Source: Progne subis subis
Lineage: Eukaryota; Chordata; Aves; Passeriformes; Hirundinidae
NCBI GenBank assembly: GCA_022316685.1
Contig: JAKJHU010000365.1
Span: 62,001 to 126,000, forward strand
Length of the DNA stretch: 64,000 bases
Direction: 5' to 3'
The position numbers and the translations under genes were made by a program. Below the pieces are notes generated by a model, which made no database searches, was not told the DNA's origin, and saw only the letters and a list, made by a program, of their open reading frames with translations. How positions within the stretch are numbered: position 1 is the stretch's first letter; each line of letters starts with the position of its first letter. Positions 54,741 to 64,000 of this stretch are shown here, piece after piece.

Positions 54741-56353
54741 CAGGGGTCCTTTTTAGAGGAAGAACTGGCTTTTTCGGGGGGGGCCCTTTTTGGTGTTCTC
54801 CCCGAATCTTGGGGATGCTCCTGCTTCTGGGCTTTCTTTACAGCTGCTACTAATACCTTTTCCTGCATTTTCTGTTTTTCCTCATCTCTCCTCATATATA
54901 CTTTTTGAGCTTCCCTCAGTAGCTCCTGTAACTTCTCCTGCCAATTTTTGTTTTTGTTTTTGTTTTTGTTTTTTTCTCCGTATGTCCTCTCATGACTTTG
55001 CGACAAATTGGGTTTTTAATAAAACTTTTCCACGGGAGAATCGGGATCTGTTCCGGAATACACTTGCAGGCTTTTTCTTAATCTCTCTAGCTATTCAGTA
55101 GGGGTTTCCTCCTTCCCTTGGCATTCCCCGAATACCTTGCTTAGGTTCTGTCTCCTGGGTACTGCTTCTCTGATGCCTTGAATTACTATATTCCTCATGT
55201 CAATCATACTTCTCCTGCCTTCCTCTGTTTGAGCATTCCACCAGGGATCCTGGCTTGGCTATTTTTGATCCCCGGGGGTACTTTGGGGTTCCTGTGCTCC
55301 CACTCCCTCATCCCGGCTTGCCTTATCATTTCTCTTTCTTCCGTATTAAATAATGACCTTAAAACTGCAGTAAGGTCTTCATATGAGTATATGCTAGTTT
55401 TTAGAAACTTCTGATACTTTTAAAGGGTCATTCATAAGCTTTCCCATTTCCCTTTTAAAGGCTCTCACATTACTTGTATTGATCGGTCCGTTTAAGTATC
55501 CAAGGATTCCTGGGGCCGTGGGCACCTCCCTCAGAAGGGAAGAGGTTATCTCTTTTGCCCTCATTTTCACTTTCCGCTTCATTTAACCCTTTTTAACTGT
55601 CTCTTGGTTCTCCTGGCGGGTGGGGTGTATTTAACTTCTAATGAATTCTGCGGAGCCGGGACAGCGGGGCTTAGAAACGGGGCCAATTCTAATCGAGTGG
55701 TGGTGAATTAAGGAGCGGGGTTTGGGGTTTGGGAAGCTGGGCACTTTGCTAGGACAGCCGTGGAGCCGGCGTGGGTTCTAGCGGGGGAGGGAGCCCAGAC
55801 GGCGGGGGCTGGGTGTCGCCTGCGGGAGCTGTAGCCCCGGCGGCGGCGCTGACGCATTCAGCGAAGGGGCGGGGGTCCCTTGCGAAAGGGGGAAGCCCGG
55901 GCCCTGGGGGTTCTTGGGGGCTTCTTGGGTTTGGTGGGGGTGGGGGCAAGAGGTATGGTGGAGGGAGATTATCTAAAGGTTCCCATCTATCACCTGAGGT
56001 TCCCGTGGGACCTTTAAGTTCCACCGGTAAAAGTTTTAGTATCGGTTCTTTCTCAAACTCGAGCATACTCCCCTCCTCATGTAATTCACTAAAGCAGTAC
56101 AGATCCTCCCCTCAAATGTCCCGAAGACGGGCTATATTACGTGGTCTCGTACTTCAACTCCCCCCCCCCACGCCTCTATGCAATAATGTATCATTTGTTT
56201 CTTAGACTTTTTCTTTGGTATAGGACATTCCTCCCAGTGTTTTAACATCTCTTCCAAAGGACTTTTAAGTGGAATCTCTGGAATGTCCCCAGCTGCTCCC
56301 TTTGTGGATTTTCCTGTGGCTTTCTCTTTTACTTTGCTTTTCCTGTGTCCCAT
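54737..56353 (-). pseudogene. gag: gag of Trp-type ERV, multiply broken
   Basis: Probable start at 56353 (MGHRKSK, myristoylation Gly and basic patch). 56132-56353 is matrix. 55749-56066 is a Pro-rich region with an LPPPYLLP (PPPY late-domain) motif. 55394-55582 aligns with the start of capsid of the young provirus. 54737-55006 is the Lys/Glu linker helix (KLQELLREAQKVYMRRDEEK) before nucleocapsid. At least four frame breaks or stops. The KN repeat near 54970 is a microsatellite expansion. Confidence 0.8.
54946..54975. repeat. (TTTTTG)n microsatellite inside gag
   Basis: Four or five TTTTTG units, in frame, encoding a Lys-Asn repeat on the minus strand. The related gags lack it. Confidence 0.85.
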
Positions 56354-57006
56354 TGTATAGAGTCACCACCTACTGGCCCTTTAAGGGTGATCGATCCCTC
56401 TTGGGGTGTTCCTGGTGATTGTGAGCTCTCTTTCTCCTGTTTACTCTCTCCCCTGGACCGTTCCTGGTCCTAGGCTGAAAGGTTTACCAGTCCCGGAACT
56501 CCCGTGAGGACGTACCCTTCCCTTCCAGCCTTCCTGTGACCAACCCCTGAACTCCCCGAGTTTCTGGGCTTGATGTGTGAGGTGCGTTTTACCCCCGAAA
56601 CTTTCGCTTCCCCCGCGACTGACCACACCTCTCATGGGGAAGTGGAACTGCGATTTTGGGGTCCCCACTCGCTTCGTGATAAAATCACGTCTCACTCACA
56701 TGCTCGGTCACCCCCACTCAACCACGCAATACTTACGATCCTTTTCCTGCGTGGGTTCTTCGTGCACGTAGATTTTTACGAGTTGATCTTCTTTGCCGCG
56801 GCTTTGGAGGTTCTGTTCCCCAGACCTCCCCGAGTTCCCTGAGAGCTCTGACCTCGCCTAAATCCCTTTTAAGTGTGGCTTTTTGTTTTTAACTTCATCG
56901 CGTGGCTGATCGGTTCCACACGGCCTCCCGTCTCTGCCAGGCCGCTGAATTCAGCAGGGCGCCTCCTGGTCAGAGACAGGGGTCTGAGGGTCCCAGTATC
57001 ACACCA
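56354..57006 (-). other. Leader of Trp-type ERV
   Basis: About 650 bp between primer site and gag ATG. Minus-strand GATCGTAAGTATT at 56736-56731 is a good splice-donor candidate. No coding signal. Confidence 0.55.
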
Positions 57007-57024
57007 ATCACATCGGGGTCACCA
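57007..57024 (-). other. Primer-binding site, tRNA-Trp type
   Basis: Minus strand TGGTGACCCCGATGTGAT, 17 of 18 positions of the tRNA-Trp primer site (as used by avian leukosis-type viruses), three bases from the LTR. Confidence 0.85.
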
Positions 57025-57027
57025 GAT

Positions 57028-57707
57028 TGTAATAAATACGATAGACCAAATTCTATAAATCAAAATTTAGAATTTTATTGAGAGACAAAATAACAGTCTC
57101 TGATAGCTACAATTAAAAGGACAGCGTCGAGCCCGGGATCGGCGCTGGGTGAACGCGGTAACACACTCTGTCAGTATGTCACCCCCCAGGTTCACATTTC
57201 TGGTCTGAAGCTGTCTCCTTTTATACACTGGATCGCTGAGAGAAAATCCGGACTGCGAGAGTCCTTCTTCCGAGGCAGCCTCATTAGATATTCATGTTCG
57301 GGTTCTGGTGTGTCTGAATGGATTTGCTCTGGGAGACAATATCCTTGATTGTTGTGTCCAGGCGCTGTGTAGAGATACTAATGTCGGGAGGAGACGGATG
57401 AGATATCGATCTGATGTAATCATTTGGTTCTCCGGGTTCTCCATCTCCCTTTTCTGTTGTCTTTGTTCTCCTTTTAACGATTCCCGGCAGAGATGTCCTC
57501 GTGTCCCTTTTCGTGTAATTCTTAGCATAGTCTCTCCTGTCCCTCCTGTGTAATCTCTGGCAAAGGAAATTCCTTGTACCTCTCTCCATGCAGCTTTAGT
57601 CTTAGTTAACCCATAGTATACTTGATTAGAAATAAAACTTATATTTACAAGGGGTGAATTACATCTTATATATTTTAACACAAATTAACTTTAGGAGATA
57701 TATCACA
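57028..57707 (-). repeat. 5' LTR of Trp-type ERV (about 680 bp)
   Basis: TGTAATAAAT...ATATCACA in plus view. Minus-strand AATAAAAT near 57070-57077 is the poly(A) signal. It is inserted at the edge of duplicon copy C; the homologous site in copy A is near 14430. Confidence 0.7.
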
Positions 57708-59047
57708 TGGCCCCCTCTTCTTCCCTGCTCTTCCACCCCTTCCCCTCTGCCCCCCATTCCACCACTCCTGTCCATCATGCTTGGTTTTGGAGGTCCCATC
57801 CCCCTTTCCCTCAATTCAGGCACCTCCTGACAGCATTTTCCTGGGAGGAGTCCCTGAGTTTGGGATTTTTGGGGTGCAGTTCTAGAGGGGGACAGCTCTG
57901 TTTGGCTTTCCCCTCCCTGCTGTGGCCTCTCAGCTGCCCCCAATACCCTGGGGCTGCTGGGATTTCCCTCCTGGGGACAAGGACCTTCATTCCCTTCCAG
58001 GAGCCCAATGCCCACCTGGGGGTCCAGCTCAGGGGGTCCTTGAGCAGCTGCCCCACAACCTCTGCCAGGGTCTCCCAGCTTTGGGGTCCCCAAAGCCCTC
58101 AGCAAGCCCCAAGTCCCTCCCAGGAACCCTCAACTCCCTCAAACCCAGCATCCCCCACAGCCCCTGCAAGTTCCCCCCATGGCACCGGCCATGGCCATGT
58201 CCCCACATGTCACTGGCCATGTCCCACCATGTCCTCACCCATGGCTGTCTCCCCACCACAAATCCATCCCTGTCATTGTCCCCCACATCTCCAGCTGTGC
58301 CCATTTCCCCTCATGTCCCCATGAATGGCCACATCCCTGGCCATGTCCATGTGTCCCCATGTCACTCTCCATGTCTATGTCCCACCATGTCTATGTCCCC
58401 CATGTCCTCACCCATGTCCCAGTTCAATCTCTTTATTTTTACCACAATGTTGGACATTTAAAGTGATGAAGAGAAATGAAAAACAAATCAAGGTCGAATA
58501 AAAAGGATTTCTGCGTCTGTGCCAGCTGAGGATCCATGTGCTTGGCTGGGAGGGAAGAACCTTTTTTGGATGGGTTTCCACCCCACTGTCTCCAAAATCT
58601 TGGTTCCTGTACTTGATCTTCACTATTTGGCTGAGCAAGACACACATGGGCAACAGAAAATCAAAATCATGGAATCCCTGAGATTGGAAAAGACCTCCAA
58701 GACCATCCAGTATTCCTTGATGCCTCCAGATGATAGGATTGAACGCAAAAGATTTTCTGGGGTTGAAAGTCAACAAATCTGCTCTGCCCAAGGAATTCCC
58801 AATGTCAGTCCATATCCCGATGGATGTTCCTGCCCCTGCATTGATCCAGGTGCCCACGGGGAGCCAGGAAGATGTGGAGCATCCCAGCCAGGTGTCTTCC
58901 CAACATGGATCACCAGGACCACGGATCAGCAGGGCTCTGCCCAACGGGGGTCACTGAGGATCATCCAACACCGATCCTCCCATGGGGGATGGAGCTGGAG
59001 CAGCGCACGAAGCTCTTCCCGCTCTCGGGGCACTCGCAGCGCTTCCC
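57708..59047 (-). other. ZNF-C 3' untranslated/flanking region
   Basis: Counterpart of 5976-6341 plus 13437-14430 without the ERV. Contains the GACATGG-rich minisatellite (58180-58430), the minus-strand poly(A) signal at 58432-58437, and the degenerate post-stop finger (58985-59045). No other gene. Confidence 0.65.
58432..58437 (-). terminator. Poly(A) signal likely used by ZNF-C
   Basis: AATAAA on the minus strand about 610 bp after the stop, conserved in copy A (13677-13682). Confidence 0.55.
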
Positions 59048-60133
<1,086 letters not shown>

Positions 60134-60589
60134 TCAGGAACTCATTGGCAATGTAAGAATTGCCACATTGGTCTGTAAGAACCTCCAAAAGAAGATTCAA
60201 CCCAAAAGTCCTCCAAACATCACAACTCAGCCAAAACCTCTCCTAAAAGATTCAGCCCCTTGCAAAAACCCAAAGCATCAACATTTACCTCAATCAAGCT
60301 CAGAAACACCAAGATTCACTCCCATGAAAATCATGGATTCCCCTCCCCGGTCACCTGCTGCATGTGGGGAGGGAAACACTCCTGGGGCTGGGGGGAGGCT
60401 GCACATACAGGGAGGGCTGGAACCTTGTGCTGCCTCCTCTTCCTGCTCCTCACACTCCTGTGTCCCTACTCTTCTTCACACTCCTCTTCCTCCCACTATT
60501 CCTCCTTCTCCTGCACAATCCCACCTTCTTCTCCCACGTGCATCAACATTTTGTTCTTCAACCCTGCTTCTCCTTCCCTTCTCCTCCTG

Positions 60590-60840
60590 CCCCCAGGCCC
60601 AGCACCCACTGCCGGCTCCCTCTTCCCCCCAAACCCACAGCATCCCACCGCAGGGGCAGCGATGGAGCTGGGGCAGGTCGGGCTGGGGCAGCGCTGGGCT
60701 CTCGGCCGCTCCCGCCCACACTCGGTCCCCGCTGCAGCCGCTCCGGCCAGGACAGCGCGGGGGGGCCCGGCCTTGGCGCTCCCCCCTCCCACCTCCCCAA
60801 ATTCCCCTCACGGCGGTGCCCCATGCTCTAGGGGAAATGT
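60590..60840 (-). promoter_or_regulatory. GC-rich region upstream of ZNF-C, possible promoter
   Basis: Counterpart of 4300-4620 and 26990-27300, nearly identical. Promoter assignment rests on position and composition only. Confidence 0.3.
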
Positions 60841-61204
60841 CCCGCAAACGGGGCACCCCCAGCAAAGGAAGAAGAGCAAAGTGTCTTTACAAACACACGC
60901 TGTCAAGCTGCTTGGGGATAGGGCCAGGCACTTGGACATAAGGAAGGCACAGAAGAAGCCATCAGCTCCAGAAAATGTTATGAACTGACCACACAGACTG
61001 CTGCTCAGCCAAGGGCCTGATTAATTCATGAACTTCGAGAAAAACAAAGACTTCACAGAGCTTTGAATATCGTTACCTGTGCAGAAGTGGGGTGCATAAT
61101 AAGAGGGGTATGTAGTAGGGGGATTGGGAAGTCTGTACCCCTCAAATACTTCAGCCAGTGCTAAAAGGGAGAGAGGGATGTGGCCGAGAAAATTAGCATG
61201 AAAA

Positions 61205-61365
61205 AGACAAAAACAACAATTGGAGAGGCCCCATGGGAAATGTCCCATGGCCTCTCCCTTTTTTTTACGCATGAAATTACTTTTACAGGACTCCTCTGTC
61301 TTCTTTGTGGACACAAACCTCTGGTGATGTCAAGTTTCCCACACACCTTGGGGCTCCTCTGGAAT
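61205..61365 (+). repeat. 5' LTR end and tRNA-Pro-like primer site, copy C
   Basis: Same as 27683-27843: LTR ends CACACA at 61345, then CC, then TTGGGGCTCCTCTGGAAT. The usual ATGAATAAAAT signal reads ACGCATGAAAT here, so the poly(A) hexamer is lost in this copy. Confidence 0.65.
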
Positions 61366-62204
61366 TCCTTCCACCGCCTGGGACAGCGGGCAGTGAGTGG
61401 AGCTGAAGGTGCCTCACCCAGTTTGGGTGATGGGCTCCCTTGGGTGGCGGCGGCACCGGGGATTGATTGGGTACCCGAGAGTGTCCAGGAGACAGATGAG
61501 TGACAGATCAGGGGGGCTGTGAGGAGTCACCAGGGAGAGAGCACTGAACATCTCATCAGTGAGGACACTGGCATCTTCAGGGAGCAAACATGGCAGGGCA
61601 CCCATGGAGGGTGGAAAAGGGAAAGCCAGGAGAGCGTCCTGGCCAAAGGGATGATGATCCCAAAATATCTCTGAAGGGTCCCTTGGGAGAATGCTGAGGC
61701 AGTTTGCACATTCTCTCAGAGGTAATTTAAGGACATGGACACCCAGAGGGGCAGAAAAGGAAGTCAAGAAAGGATTTAGACAACTGGGGGATGGATGGTG
61801 TTGGTGTGCTGGGAAGGGTTAGGGTGAAGGTGAGTGTGCAGGAATACGGTTAAGGCAAGAAGCAAGCAGGAGGAATCTCTGTGGTAGGAAAAAGGATGAT
61901 GGAAAAGAGGAGGAAGAGAAAAATACTGAGGACTGGGATGATTTTCAGGAGGGTCTTATCCTCTAAATTTGCCACCTGACCCAGACCCTTTGTATCCCCG
62001 GTTTCCAGGACAGGGAAACAAGGAGGTCAGGATTTCAGGGGGTTTCTCTGTGCTGGGGAGCAGCAGGAGCGGGCGCAGAGGTGCGGCACCGGGAGCACGG
62101 GCTGGGGGCCTGTGGGGAGCTGCGGGGCCGGGCCGGGGCTGTGGGGCAGCCGGGGCTCAGCGCCGGGCGCTGCCTGACCCCACCACCCCCGGGCAGGGCC
62201 GGCA

Positions 62205-62783
62205 GTGGCCCCCGGCCCCCAGGAGGCTGCGGGACGCCCCGGCCGCTGCCCGGCCCCGTGGAGCTGCCGGCCCTGCCCGCCGGGGGAGCCGCCTTTGGAC
62301 ACTGCGGCAGGACAGGCACCGCCTCCGGGATACGGGCTGGGGAGGGCAGGGCGAGCACAAGGACCAGGAGCAGGAAGGAACACCTGGGAAATGGGGGTTA
62401 TTCATGCAAGGATCAAGATCATCTTTGAAGGATTTTGTTTGGGTCACTGCAGAAAGGAATGCCCTTGCACAGAGCTCAGCAGCTGTCACAGGATGAGCAC
62501 CCACAGGCACTCAGGGGGGCTGCAGCAGTGGCACAAGAAGCCCCTGCAGCAGTTGGTCACAAAGGCACAGCAGGTGAATGCAAGAAGGGGTGAGGAAAAG
62601 GCCAAGGTGAAGCCAAAGGCCATGGCAGAGTTTCTACAGCCCCTGAGGGATGAACCCCAGGGCCCAAGGGGGGCACAGCACCCAGGGGACAGGCTCGGCC
62701 ACAAGCACCTGGCAGAGGCATTGCCATTGCTAGTTCTGGGGTACCTTTGTGTCAAATGTCTGACAAGGCCGATGCTGAAGTGA
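62205..62783 (+). pseudogene. 192-codon gag-like ORF, copy C
   Basis: Third copy of the open frame at 2377-2955 and 28680-29258, with the same length and only substitutions. It has a Pro/Gly/Arg-rich start and a Lys/Glu helix, then a Cys pair (YLCVKC) near the end. Probably fossil gag. The GC-rich part makes several other frames open as well (61969-62496, 62081-62428). Confidence 0.5.
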
Positions 62784-62952
62784 ACCCAGAAGTGTGGGCA
62801 GCCCCAGAGAAATAGGGAAAATCAGACACCCAGCCTCTCCAAATTACTCTCAAGCAACCAGGACAAGTGGTGTCTAAAAGCAATACCCTATAACAAGGGA
62901 GGGAAGGAAGGGCTCACAGCCTGGCATTGAGCCCCTCTGAAAGGCAGGGCTT

Positions 62953-63490
62953 TTGGAGCCTGGCATCTCTCCCTGGAATGCTCCAGTGCTGCCAATCAAG
63001 AAACCAGATGCAATCTATAGAATGCTGCAGGACCTAAGAATAAGAAATGAGATTATTAAACCGAGGCACCCCACAGGCTCAGATCCTTACACCATCTGCA
63101 ACCAGGTTCCCTCCTCACACTGCTACCATTCAGCACTTGATGGAAAAGATGCTTTCTGGGGATGCCCACTTACACAGGATGCTGAACAGGAGTTGGCCTT
63201 TGACTGGGAACAAGGGTTAGAAGGGAAAATGGGAAAGATATGGACGGGCCTTTTGTAGAGGAGGCACAGAAGCACCAGCCTTATTCAGGCCAGCCTTGCA
63301 GAAAATATCCAAAGAATTCACCTCACCCCCAGGAACTGAGTTAATGCAGGATGTGGATGACTTGCTTCAATCAGGAGGACAATTAGAGGTGCTAGAAGCA
63401 GCCTCTGTGAAATGGCTCTATTTTCAGGCTAAAAAGCAGCTTGGAGTATTTAAAAAATATACAGAAAATGGTGGAGAAAAAGGTTAAATA
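62953..63490 (+). pseudogene. RT remnant of class I ERV, copy C
   Basis: 62953-63258 holds the SPWNAPVLPIKKPD and KDAFWGCPL segments. 63296-63487 holds ELMQDVDDLLQSGGQ, in which the YVDD box reads DVDD. Frame break between them near 63255. Copy A has the same two blocks. Confidence 0.8.
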
Positions 63491-63696
63491 TTTGGGACAT
63501 ATTTTGACTGAAGGTTTGTGGTGTATTGACCCAGAAAGGGTCAGGTGAATCTCCGAAGTAACATTACCCAGGACTAACAAGGAGCTGAGACAATTCTGAG
63601 GATTAATAGGGAATTGCAGGACCTGGATTGAGGATTCTCTGTTCTAGCCAGAACATTGTATGACTTTCTAACCCCAGACAGCCTCAATGTTATGGT

Positions 63697-63930
63697 ATGG
63701 ACATGAGAAAGAGAACTAAACTTGAGAAAATTAAAAAAAAACCCATAGTGATTGATGCCCCAGACATGGCTCTTCCAGACTCAGAAAAGGAATTGGAATT
63801 GTATGTGAATGTTAAACAGGGCCATGCCAAAGCAATCCTTGTGCTACAATATTTAACCCACTGGCCAGAGTGGCCCCCTCATTGTCTGCACAATTGTGCA
63901 GCCACAGCTCTAAGGGGACCTGAGGCCTGA
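63697..63930 (+). pseudogene. RT connection/RNase H remnant of class I ERV, copy C
   Basis: A short frame with an ELYVNVKQGHAKAI segment and a CLHNCAATAL segment, corresponding to the connection domain of gammaretroviral pol. Stop-bounded and non-functional. The window ends within the following remnants. Confidence 0.65.
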
Positions 63931-64000
63931 ACACTGACAGCACAAGGAGCTCCTGTTGTTCAAGTCTGGCACCAAGTTCAAGCTTTGATAACCAAAAGAG

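Larger units (their letters stand above)
50890..57707 (-). mobile_element. Decayed ERV with tRNA-Trp-type primer site
   Basis: Minus strand order: 5' LTR (57028-57707), primer site (57007-57024), leader, gag (56353-54600), pol remnants (54400-52809, with most of RT deleted), env (52812 to about 50900). No 3' LTR of the same family was found; the element appears truncated near the T-tract at 50.83 kb. Gag and env are gammaretrovirus-like despite the Trp primer site. Confidence 0.8.
61010..64000 (+). mobile_element. Decayed class I ERV, duplicon copy C, cut by window edge
   Basis: 5' LTR end (to 61345), Pro-like primer site (61348-61365), gag-like ORF (62205-62783), RT (62953-63490) and RNase H remnants (63697-63930) in the same order as copy B. 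The region before the LTR end differs slightly from copies A and B. Confidence 0.8.

Overview
The window looks like repeat-rich accessory DNA from a bird, most likely a songbird. The evidence is a CR1 LINE with the avian (ATTCTGTG)n 3' tail, avian-style MHC class II beta exons with short introns, C2H2 zinc-finger genes of a bird multicopy type, and at least six endogenous retrovirus (ERV) lineages stacked on one another. There are no bacterial genes, CRISPR arrays, rRNA or tRNA genes. Interleaved MHC class II relics and zinc-finger genes suggest the MHC microchromosome (chromosome 16 type). The heavy load of ERVs would also fit a W-linked or unplaced contig, so the assignment is inference.

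Layout. A segmental duplicon occurs three times: copy A (1-6341, continuing at 13437-14430), copy B (25165-31650) and copy C (57708-64000). B and C are inverted relative to A. Each holds the terminal coding exon of a C2H2 zinc-finger gene (8 fingers in A, 12 in B, 10 in C), a GC-rich upstream region, and, divergently oriented, the same decayed class I ERV. Between A and B lie a tRNA-Lys-primed class II ERV interrupted by CR1 (6348-13430), an MHC class II beta pseudogene (14870-16505), a zinc-finger pseudogene (16890-17262), an ERVL fragment with an open integrase (18763-20955), a CCCTGT-type minisatellite (21066-21886), another LTR, and a second, internally deleted MHC class II relic next to a well-preserved class II X/Y promoter (24550-24593).

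Between B and C lie a CpG island (33760-34340) and a decayed class I ERV (34520-39126 plus 49646-49735). That ERV is split inside its reverse transcriptase by a very young 10.5-kb provirus (39127-49645). An isolated LTR follows at 50145-50688, then a decayed ERV with a tRNA-Trp-type primer site (about 50890-57707).

Main points of interest. The young provirus has LTRs identical over about 760 bp except for one base in a G run, a 4-bp target duplication, a perfect tRNA-Pro primer site and a gag-UAG-pol arrangement with a possible stem just after the stop. All five of its frame breaks sit in short homopolymer or purine runs, which raises the question of assembly error. The zinc-finger paralogues have almost identical backbones but differ at predicted DNA-contact residues and in finger number, inside a neighbourhood full of ERVs. 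MHC class II promoter relics are joined to zinc-finger 3' ends at three places. Host genes with plausible function are limited to the three zinc-finger exons.
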